NCBI GenBank assembly: GCA_022769285.1 | Contig: JALEKD010000018.1 | Span: 1 to 53,063 of the forward strand | DNA: 53,063 nucleotides | Source: Prevotella sp. | GTDB lineage: Bacteria; Bacteroidota; Bacteroidia; Bacteroidales; Bacteroidaceae | Direction of reading: 5' to 3' | Part shown: positions 8,301-14,419 of the stretch, one piece after another | Numbering within the stretch: position 1 is the stretch's first letter | Layout of the letters: each line of letters starts with the position of its first letter | The notes under the pieces: model-generated | What the model saw: only the letters and a program-made list of their open reading frames with translations | What the model was told of the DNA's origin: nothing | The model's database searches: none | Position numbers and translations under genes: made by a program

Positions 8301-9662
8301 CCACAGGGAGCCAACCGCGACAAGTTCCTGTTCATAGGAGCCTTGGCCAAGTTGAACGACGGACAGCCAGACAGTTGCCTGGCCGACCTGCAGAGGGTGG
8401 TTAGCCAGTTCCCGGAAAGCGATATAAGTGCCTTGGCCGGTATGATCATCAACGGAGTGAAGGCGGGCCGCCGGTTGCGCAGCGATAAGTTTGACCTGGA
8501 CGGCATGTGGGCGCAGCGAGCTGCCGTGCTGAGTGGCGCAGCGGCCGACTCCGTGCGCACGTTTACCCCTGACCGCACGGCTGAGTTCAAGTTTGTGCTG
8601 GTGTATGCCCCCGACTCCGTGAAGGTCAACCAACTGCTCTTCGAGTTGGCCCGCTACAACTTTACCAACTTCATGGTGCGCAACTTTGAAATCTCCGTGA
8701 GCGACCACAGTGGTTTGCAGCACATGGAAGTGAGTGGTTTCCGCAATTATGACGAGGCCCTGCAGTATGCCCGCCAGCTTTACGCCCAGCATATCATACA
8801 GCGCTATCCCGGTTGCCGTTCGCTCGTCATCAGCAACACCAACCTGGAACTCATCGGCCATCCCTATAGTTACGACGACTATGCCGCCTACTACGCTAAG
8901 CACTTCGCACCGTTGAAGGTGAGCACCTTCAGACTGCTTACCGAGCCCGATGAGATAGTGACGCGCCCTGCCTCAGACCCCTCGGCCGAGGAGATAGACC
9001 GCGCGCTCGATGACGGCATGCTGCTTACCGATCCCGAGGATGCCGGGCAGCGCACGGGTGGTACCTACGTGGCTCCCGATGAGCCAGCCGCCACCACCCC
9101 TGCTGCCGGAACCGTGATACCCACCGGGCAGCCTGCTCGTATCGAACCATCGGTCTCAGAGGGTAAGACCTTTATACCCGTCACCACACCCGAAGGAACC
9201 TCGGCATCACCCAGAGCCACTTCTGGTAAGACGGGAACCATCATTAGCACGCCCGGAGCCACCTCTACACCGCCCGCAACCACTCCGGGCAAGACAGGGG
9301 TGCTCATCCCCTCGGCCGAGCCAGCTGCTACGGGCAAGTCTTTACCGGCCCCATCCACCCGGTCCTCGGCTACGGACAAGGGCGTTACCATCCCAAACAC
9401 CCAGCCCTCGGTTACCGGAAAGAAAGGCGCCACCCCTGCGGCCAAGCTATCGGCTACGGGTAAGTCGGCCCCGGCCCCCACGGCCAAGCCCGCCACCCCA
9501 GCTACCCCGAAGCCCGTGGTGAGCAAGACGGGTATCTACTTCCGCGACAGGACCACTCCGGCCCCGGCCGACACCCTCAAGGGCAAGGCCAAGAAGAAGT
9601 CGGCCCCGGCCAAGAAAAAACTTGACTTAGAAGACGAGTACTACGACTTAGAGGGTTTCTAA
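5367..9662 (+). CDS. porW: Fusion of ABC-3 metal permease with PorW/SprE TPR lipoprotein
   Basis: One open frame of 1431 codons. Residues 1-271 are a complete ABC-3 (ZnuB/MntB-type) permease with about eight membrane segments. At residue 272 an in-frame ATG (6180) begins a second signal-like segment with lipobox LTGC and Cys286. From there to about 1225 the protein matches the PorW/SprE family: TPR-type helical repeats of a periplasmic lipoprotein required for type IX secretion and gliding. The tail (about 1228-1410) is a Pro/Thr/Ala-rich run with recurring TGK and GKTG units, ending in Lys-rich and acidic residues. No stop separates the halves. Either one polyprotein is made, or PorW also starts inside at M253 (6123) or M272 (6180). 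M253 would supply the positive n-region that M272 lacks. PorX lies directly downstream, which supports the PorW call. Confidence 0.85.
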   Translation: MDIFTYTFFQNAIIGSLLASILCGMVGTYIVTRRLVFISGGLTHASFGGIGLGVYFGVSPILSALLFSVASALGVQWLSHKGHVRQDSTIAFFWTLGMSVGIICCFLSPGFMPDLNSYLFGSILTIGTADLVLLGALTLVVGLLTVVFYHSIVSVAFDPVFARSRRLPVSLIEYTMMALIAMTIVATLRLVGVVLAISLLTIPQMTANVFTYSYKRMIVLSIVIGWIDCMAGLALSYVLNVPSGASIILVAVMVYALARWGRAVATVLLRRMALVWVLAVLALTGCSTQKNTSSARWWHAFKARYNTYYNGSVAYVEGSLEKERGNKDNYTELIPLYPVGNKASRELGKSYYETAVTKAEKAIHQHSIKRRPVWDKQRRKTPRDIEWLSRREYNPFLWKAWMLMGRAQFHMGAFDEAASTFSYMSRLYATQPAIYGKARAWLAKCYAEEGWLYDAEDVIRNMARDSMDWRAVKEWDYAYADYYLHTADYRRAIPYVRRVIRHEMRRKQRAREWFLLGQLYAAVGQPDSAYRAYRRVVRLNPPYELEFNARIAQTEVLAKGQSRRMISRLRRMAASDNNKDYLDQVYYAIGNIYLADRDTLHALSAYETGSRKATRSGIEKGVLLLRLGNLYWQREKFSDARRCYGEAIGLLDQDRPDYRQLSERSQVLDELVPHTEAVALQDSLQALARMSATERNAAIDRVIEALKKKEKEERRAQQESDAQAVQSQNGGEAEMTGNLRPKTQQTTIGQQGNGQWYFYNPMAVSQGKAVFQKLWGKRENVDNWQRINKTVVSAQGGGQNLTPQQADSVAREAARADSLEAQPDSVQNDPHRREYYLAQIPFTPEQVEESDRLIMDGLFHAGVIFKDKLDNLRLSEKYLRRLTDHYPTYTGMDEAYYHLYLLYMRQQQSAQAQRCLDSLKTHYAKSQWTTVLTDPYFVENARVGVHLEDSLYAATYNAFKADRMAEVRTNTAFSARRFPQGANRDKFLFIGALAKLNDGQPDSCLADLQRVVSQFPESDISALAGMIINGVKAGRRLRSDKFDLDGMWAQRAAVLSGAAADSVRTFTPDRTAEFKFVLVYAPDSVKVNQLLFELARYNFTNFMVRNFEISVSDHSGLQHMEVSGFRNYDEALQYARQLYAQHIIQRYPGCRSLVISNTNLELIGHPYSYDDYAAYYAKHFAPLKVSTFRLLTEPDEIVTRPASDPSAEEIDRALDDGMLLTDPEDAGQRTGGTYVAPDEPAATTPAAGTVIPTGQPARIEPSVSEGKTFIPVTTPEGTSASPRATSGKTGTIISTPGATSTPPATTPGKTGVLIPSAEPAATGKSLPAPSTRSSATDKGVTIPNTQPSVTGKKGATPAAKLSATGKSAPAPTAKPATPATPKPVVSKTGIYFRDRTTPAPADTLKGKAKKKSAPAKKKLDLEDEYYDLEGF

Positions 9663-9702
9663 CCGTAGCACCCTAACCATAATATATAGAGACACAGAGA
9701 CA

Positions 9703-11256
9703 ATGACTAACGGATTACTGCTTTGGGTTGACGACGAGATAGAACTCTTGCGGGCCCATATACTGTTCTTGGAGAAAAAAGGGTATGACGTGGTGACCGT
9801 AACCAATGGCAGCGACGCCATAGAGATGTGCAGTCAGCGTACCTTTGACCTGGTGCTGCTCGACGAGATGATGCCGGGACTTACCGGACTGGAGACCCTG
9901 CAGCGCATCAAGGAGGTGAGCCCTGCCACGCCCGTGGTGATGGTTACCAAGAGCGAGGAGGAGGACATCATGGACCAGGCCATAGGGTCCAAGATAGCCG
10001 ACTATCTCATCAAGCCCGTCAACCCACACCAGATACTGCTCACCCTGAAGAAGAATATACACAGCCGGGAGATAGTGACCGAGGTTACGCAGACCGGGTA
10101 CCAGCAGAATTATCAGAACCTGATGATGCAGATGATGGAGTGCCGCTCGGTGAACGACTGGATGGACATGTACCGCCGGCTGACCCATTGGGAACTCGAG
10201 CTGAGCAGCGCGGACAGCACCATGACCGAGATGCTGCAGATGCAGAAGGAAGAGGCCAACTTGGGGTTTGCCAAGTTTGTCCGCCAGCATTACCTGGACT
10301 GGGTAAAGCCTGGCAATACGGACAGGCCGTTGATGAGTACCGACGTGATGAGCCGCCGCATCTTCCCCATGCTGGACGCGGGCGAGCGCGTGTTCCTCAT
10401 TGTCATTGACAACTTCCGCTATGACCAGTGGCGCATGCTGGCCCCACAGATAGGCGACCTCTATGAGATAGACGAGGACATGTACACCAGCATACTGCCT
10501 ACTGCCACGCAGTACGCGCGCAACGCCATCTTCAGCGGACTGATGCCTACACAGATAGCCACGATGTTTCCGGACTTATGGGTAGACGAGGACGAAGAGG
10601 AGGGCAAGAACCTGAACGAGGAGCCGCTCATACGGACACAGATAGAGCGTTATAGACGCCACGACACCTTCAGCTATAGTAAGATTAACGACAGCACCGG
10701 CGCCGAGAAGTTTATCAGCCGGATCAACGAGTGCTCGGCTTATGACCTGAACGTCGTGGTAGTCAACTTTATCGACATGCTCTCTCATGCCCGTACCGAG
10801 TCCAAGATGATTCGCGAACTGGCCAACGACGAGTCGGCTTACCGCAACCTTACCCTTGGTTGGTTCCGTCACTCTGTTATCGCCGACCTCTTCCGCGCTG
10901 TCGCCCAGACCGGCTGCCGTGTGGTGCTCACCACCGATCACGGCTCCATACGCGCCACCAAGCCCATCCGCATTATTGGCGACCGCAATACCAACACCAA
11001 CCTGCGCTACAAGTTGGGCAAGAACCTGAGCTACAACTCCAAGGAGGTGTTTGTCATCAAGGACCCACGTCAGGCCCAGCTCCCGGCGCCCAACCTGAGT
11101 ACCAGTTACGTGTTTGCCACGGGCGATGCTTTCTTCGCCTATCCCAATAACTACAACTACTACGTGTCTTACTACAAGAATACGTTCCAGCATGGTGGCG
11201 TCTCCATGGAAGAGATGCTCATCCCGCTTATCACACTGAAACCCAAAAAAAGATAA
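9703..11256 (+). CDS. porX: PorX: response regulator fused to PglZ/alkaline-phosphatase domain
   Basis: Cytoplasmic two-component regulator of type IX secretion, 517 aa. The receiver domain (about 1-120) has the acidic pair D10/D11, phospho-acceptor D54 in LVLLDEMMPG and K83 in VVMVTK. A linker leads to a PglZ domain of the alkaline phosphatase superfamily (about 205-500), with VIDNFRYDQ, a probable nucleophile region SILPTATQYAR, and DHGS. Characterised PorX proteins of this architecture act with the PorY kinase and have phosphodiesterase activity on oligonucleotides. The PorY gene is not in this window. The gene lies 40 bases after the PorW-containing gene and 7 bases before tsaE, so all three are probably in one transcript. 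Length and motifs look intact. Confidence 0.95.
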   Translation: MTNGLLLWVDDEIELLRAHILFLEKKGYDVVTVTNGSDAIEMCSQRTFDLVLLDEMMPGLTGLETLQRIKEVSPATPVVMVTKSEEEDIMDQAIGSKIADYLIKPVNPHQILLTLKKNIHSREIVTEVTQTGYQQNYQNLMMQMMECRSVNDWMDMYRRLTHWELELSSADSTMTEMLQMQKEEANLGFAKFVRQHYLDWVKPGNTDRPLMSTDVMSRRIFPMLDAGERVFLIVIDNFRYDQWRMLAPQIGDLYEIDEDMYTSILPTATQYARNAIFSGLMPTQIATMFPDLWVDEDEEEGKNLNEEPLIRTQIERYRRHDTFSYSKINDSTGAEKFISRINECSAYDLNVVVVNFIDMLSHARTESKMIRELANDESAYRNLTLGWFRHSVIADLFRAVAQTGCRVVLTTDHGSIRATKPIRIIGDRNTNTNLRYKLGKNLSYNSKEVFVIKDPRQAQLPAPNLSTSYVFATGDAFFAYPNNYNYYVSYYKNTFQHGGVSMEEMLIPLITLKPKKR

Positions 11257-11263
11257 TACAACT

Positions 11264-11677
11264 ATGACTCAGATTACCATTGCGTCGCTCGACGACATAC
11301 ACGCCGCGGCGCGCCAGTTTATCGCCCAGATGGGGCCGGCCCACGTTATCGCCTTCTATGGTAGCATGGGTGCCGGCAAGACTACCTTTGTCAAGGCCCT
11401 GTGCCAGGAGCTGGGTGTCCAGGATGTCATTACGTCGCCCACCTTTGCCCTGGTCAACGAGTACACCGATGGGCAGGGACAGCCCATATATCATTTTGAC
11501 TTCTACCGCATCAAGCGCATCGAAGAAGTGTACGACATGGGGTACGAGGACTACTTCTACAGCGGCAACCTCTGTCTGTTGGAGTGGCCCGAGCTCATAG
11601 AGGATATCCTGCCCGACGATGTGGTCAAGGTTCATATCTCCGTACAGGGTGATGGAAGCCGCCAGCTGAGTTTCTGA
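11264..11677 (+). CDS. tsaE: tRNA threonylcarbamoyladenosine biosynthesis ATPase TsaE
   Basis: ATPase subunit of the TsaB-TsaD-TsaE complex that makes t6A37 in ANN-decoding tRNAs; cytoplasmic, 137 aa. The P-loop is GSMGAGKTT with K39 and T40. SPTFALVNEY and HFDFYRI are typical of the family, as is LLEWPE near the C terminus. It starts 7 bases after porX and is the last gene of the run, ending just before a strong bidirectional hairpin. Confidence 0.95.
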   Translation: MTQITIASLDDIHAAARQFIAQMGPAHVIAFYGSMGAGKTTFVKALCQELGVQDVITSPTFALVNEYTDGQGQPIYHFDFYRIKRIEEVYDMGYEDYFYSGNLCLLEWPELIEDILPDDVVKVHISVQGDGSRQLSF

Positions 11678-11701
11678 CCCTTTGCCGACGGCCATAATAA
11701 C

Positions 11702-11749
11702 ACAGAGAGCCGGGTATGCAGCTGCTATGGCGCATATCCGGCTCTCTGT
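11702..11749. terminator. Long hairpin between convergent tsaE and trxA
   Basis: Stem of 18 bp: ACAGAGAGCCGG (11702-11713) plus six more bases pair with 11732-11749, with a single G-U pair and a 12-base loop. It lies between two genes that converge, so it can act on both transcripts. T runs are weak on either side. The reverse side has no canonical U tract, so termination may be partly factor-dependent. Confidence 0.7.
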
Positions 11750-11764
11750 ATGTGTCGGGGGCCG

Positions 11765-12079
11765 TTAGAGCAGGGCCTTGATTTTTTCGTCGAGCACAGC
11801 CTTAGTGGCTGCTCCTACAAACTTGTCTACTAACTGTCCGCCCTTGAAGAACAGGATGGTGGGGATGTTGCGCACGCCATACTCCATGGCTATGTCATCG
11901 TTCTCCTCCACATCGCATTTGCCCACTACCACTCGGCCGTCGTACTCGTTGGCCAGTTCGGCTATAAGGGGAGCCACCATGCGGCAGGGGCCGCACCATG
12001 TGGCCCACAGGTCTACTACTACGGGCAGGTCGCCGTCTAAGTAGCTTTGAATGTTCTCGGTTGTGATTTTTACTTCCAT
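11765..12079 (-). CDS. trxA: Thioredoxin
   Basis: Cytoplasmic thiol-disulfide oxidoreductase of 104 aa, the standard length. The active site is WCGPC with C29 and C32. The cis-Pro segment is RNIPTI, followed by the usual FFKGGQLVDKFVG. No signal peptide is visible. It has its own consensus promoter at 12109-12139 on the minus strand, so it is probably transcribed separately from the sialidase-like gene upstream on the same strand. Confidence 0.97.
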   Translation of the reverse strand: MEVKITTENIQSYLDGDLPVVVDLWATWCGPCRMVAPLIAELANEYDGRVVVGKCDVEENDDIAMEYGVRNIPTILFFKGGQLVDKFVGAATKAVLDEKIKALL

Positions 12080-12108
12080 TGTTGTAGTCTTTATGATTAT
12101 TATTTCTG

Positions 12109-12139
12109 CAAAGATAGCGTAAACCGCGGACAGCGCAAA
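12109..12139 (-). promoter_or_regulatory. Promoter of trxA
   Basis: On the minus strand, TTTG (12139-12136), a 19-bp spacer and TATCTTTG (12116-12109) match the Bacteroidetes -33/-7 consensus. The start codon is 30 bp downstream. Confidence 0.8.
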
Positions 12140-12208
12140 GAAAAAGGCGAAGTATTTTATGCTTGGCGCTGCCGCGGTTAGGATATGGGGCGGGTTGGCG
12201 GTGGTGGC

Positions 12209-14008
12209 TTACAGGCCCGAGATGACCATCCACTTCTGGGTGTTGGTGCTCTCCATGTTGGCCAGGGCATCGAGGTCGCCCGAACCATCGCGCACACCGA
12301 GGTTGACGATGATGCGGCCGTTTTGTATGTTCAGCGCTTTGCGCGGAATGGCTATCTCGGTTACATATCCGAAGAACTCCTCCTTGCCTGTGTTCTTGCC
12401 GTTGCATACCGAGGTCTTCACGCTGAGGTCTTTCTTCTGGGCGTAGTTCTTCCACGTTCCCTGATAACTCTCGGCCGTTACCAGACCTTTGGTACTTATC
12501 AGCAGTCGCAGTGAGCCTTCGGCCAGTTCGTGCTTGGCGTTCTCGCTGCCTATCATGACGATGGTGCGGTCGTTAATCTGTGGTGTCATGTCGCGCGTCT
12601 CTACCAGCAGATAGATATTGTTGGCATCCTGTGAGCAGCGCAGGGTGCCCTGCGTCAGGCTCCTGCTTCCCACGAAGAGCGCGTCATCGTGGGTGCTCCA
12701 CTCGGCATTTCCGCCGTCGACCGTCACGGTGCGCTGCGTGGCCTTGATACGATGGTTGAGCACGAACTGGGCCATCATAACCGTGCCGGCCCCCGTGTTG
12801 GGCATCATGCCTATAAGGCGGTGACTGTCTATCAGCTGCAGCGTTCCCCAGAACCCACTGCCGCTGAAGGGGCTGATGGCTTCGTAGAAATTGCGGGCCT
12901 GAGCATCGCCCAGTTTAAGGTAGTACTTAGAGCCCGAGTTGTAAGAGAGGGCCGTTTCACCAGATGGGAACTGCGTAAGGTAAGGAGCACAGCCGCTGAA
13001 GTACAGGTTCTGGCTGTCGGTAGGGCCTTCGTCGTTTTTGGTGAGCTTGTCCCACTGGCCATTCTCGTGACTGTGAGCTAATGAGATGAAGTAGCCCGTG
13101 GGGGCGTGGGTCTCCATGGAGGCGGCCAGCATATTGCCACCGTTGAGGCGTATCACGGAGGGCATCTGGTGGTTAAAGTAGGTCTTGCCGTCTTTCTGCC
13201 ACTTCATGCGGAGTACATAGAGCGGGTCGGTGCCCAATGCGGGCGACCAGGTGAGGCCGTTGTCGGCCGAGGTGACCATGGCCGTACCCGTATCAGCTCC
13301 CTCGATACCCGTACGGCTGCTGTCGGTAAAGTAACATTGCAGCACGCCAGGTGACGGTTCTAACAGATAGGGCTCCCAGTTGACACCCTGGTATATCTGG
13401 ATGGGTGCCGACCACGTGCGGCCGTTGTCGGTACTGCGGCGTAGTTCGATTCCGGCATCCTTGGGCAAGCTACGGTAACCGTTGTTGGCCCTGAACGAGG
13501 CTACAGCTATGATGTCGCCATTGCTCAGTACCAGCGCATCGCAGTTGGCATAGCGTCGCTCGTTCTTGTTGCCGCTGCTGTCGGTGATGGGGTAACGGCT
13601 GAAGATCTGCTGGCCAAATGACCAGTGCAGCAGGTCGGTACTGGTGGCGTAGTAGCAGTCGGCTCCTATCTGGTTCTGATGGTAGAAGAGTATGTAGCTA
13701 CCATCCTTGAGTTTCTTGATACGGGTATAGTGAGGCTTGGTGACCCCTAAGCTGCTGCTTGTAATGTCGGTATAGGTACGGTAGTTCATGGTGAGCTGTG
13801 CCCGCTCGGTCTCGTCGGCATGTGAGTTGACCGCGTCGTCGCTCTGGTTCAGTTCCTCGATGGGCGTAATGTGGGCTACCACCGGTGTGGTAGGCGGGGT
13901 GTCGGGTGGAGTGGTTGGTGTGTCGGGGGTAGGACTGTCGCTGCTGCTACAGGCGGCAAGCGATACACACAGGGTGGCGTAGGCCACGGCAAGGGATAAT
14001 CGTTTCAT
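12209..14008 (-). CDS. Sialidase-fold lipoprotein with C-terminal CBM9-like domain
   Basis: Predicted surface or periplasmic lipoprotein, 599 aa. The signal peptide ends in SLAAC, followed by a Ser/Pro/Thr-rich linker (about 20-45). The central region is a beta-propeller of sialidase type: two Asp-box motifs are visible, STDNGRTWS and SADNGLTWS. After about residue 415 a separate beta domain (NAEWSTHDD, then NNIYLLVETRD, ending in KWMVISGL) resembles the CBM9-like sugar-binding module. This combination suggests a glycan-acting enzyme or binding protein, but I cannot see a complete GH33 arginine triad and do not assign a substrate. No SusC/SusD pair is adjacent. It could instead be a non-sialidase hydrolase of the same fold. 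Confidence 0.75.
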   Translation of the reverse strand: MKRLSLAVAYATLCVSLAACSSSDSPTPDTPTTPPDTPPTTPVVAHITPIEELNQSDDAVNSHADETERAQLTMNYRTYTDITSSSLGVTKPHYTRIKKLKDGSYILFYHQNQIGADCYYATSTDLLHWSFGQQIFSRYPITDSSGNKNERRYANCDALVLSNGDIIAVASFRANNGYRSLPKDAGIELRRSTDNGRTWSAPIQIYQGVNWEPYLLEPSPGVLQCYFTDSSRTGIEGADTGTAMVTSADNGLTWSPALGTDPLYVLRMKWQKDGKTYFNHQMPSVIRLNGGNMLAASMETHAPTGYFISLAHSHENGQWDKLTKNDEGPTDSQNLYFSGCAPYLTQFPSGETALSYNSGSKYYLKLGDAQARNFYEAISPFSGSGFWGTLQLIDSHRLIGMMPNTGAGTVMMAQFVLNHRIKATQRTVTVDGGNAEWSTHDDALFVGSRSLTQGTLRCSQDANNIYLLVETRDMTPQINDRTIVMIGSENAKHELAEGSLRLLISTKGLVTAESYQGTWKNYAQKKDLSVKTSVCNGKNTGKEEFFGYVTEIAIPRKALNIQNGRIIVNLGVRDGSGDLDALANMESTNTQKWMVISGL

Positions 14009-14073
14009 AGCAATCTGATATTTTAGTAGTTATTAGTTCGGTTGTAGCTGCGTCAATGGGCATCAGCACACTG

Positions 14074-14104
14074 CAAATGTAGGTGAAAAATGCGGAAGTA
14101 ACAA
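14074..14104 (-). promoter_or_regulatory. Promoter of the sialidase-fold lipoprotein gene
   Basis: On the minus strand, TTG (14104-14102), a 20-bp spacer and TACATTTG (14081-14074) match the Bacteroidetes consensus. The start codon is 65 bp downstream. Confidence 0.7.
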
Positions 14105-14330
14105 CAAAAAGAGGCCTGAATGATTAAAAAAAGTAAAAAATCAGTCCTCGGTTGACATAAATGACCCTTCCTGTCGTCTTTAAAGTAGTGCATAACGGTA
14201 CAAGTGGATATTACCCCACCCGTAATGGCTACTCAGGGCACACCGAAGCCCCCTTCCGTCGGCTAAAGGCCATTAGGAAAACGGTCGGAGCCATAGCTGG
14301 CTCAGCTTGTCTCGCGCCCGCGCGTATATA

Positions 14331-14343
14331 ATATAATAAGGTG
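14331..14343 (+). repeat. ATATAATAAGGTG motif, copy 2
   Basis: 13 of the 14 bases of the motif at 2425-2438, here preceded by a second TATAAT. It lies 76 bases before the receptor start at 14420 and 55 bases before the alternative start at 14399. Confidence 0.5.
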
Positions 14344-14419
14344 TAAGCTGATGGCCCTGCAGCCGGTGCCCACCATACTGGAAAGAATAAAAATAAAGAT
14401 GATTATAAAAAAGAAGACA

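Larger units (their letters stand above)
14009..14419. other. Divergent intergenic region
   Basis: 411 bases between divergent genes. It holds the minus-strand promoter at 14074-14104, a GAGCCA/TGGCTC inverted repeat near 14288-14305, and a copy of the TATAATAAGGTG motif at 14331-14343. No TAnnTTTG box was found for the plus-strand receptor gene, so its promoter is unresolved. Confidence 0.6.

Noticed and set aside
5775..8903. Several long minus-strand frames inside the permease-PorW gene
   Set aside because: Antisense shadows of a GC-rich repetitive-helix gene; no start signals or homology.
9703..11256. PglZ domain as part of a BREX-type phage defence system
   Set aside because: The domain is joined to a receiver domain with intact phospho-acceptor and lies beside PorW, which is the PorX architecture; no other BREX genes are present.
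14310..14345. TATAATATAAT stretch as a housekeeping sigma-70 type promoter of the receptor gene
   Set aside because: Bacteroidetes use TAnnTTTG boxes, and the spacing to the nearest TTGTCT is 14 or 19 bp, not 17; left unassigned.
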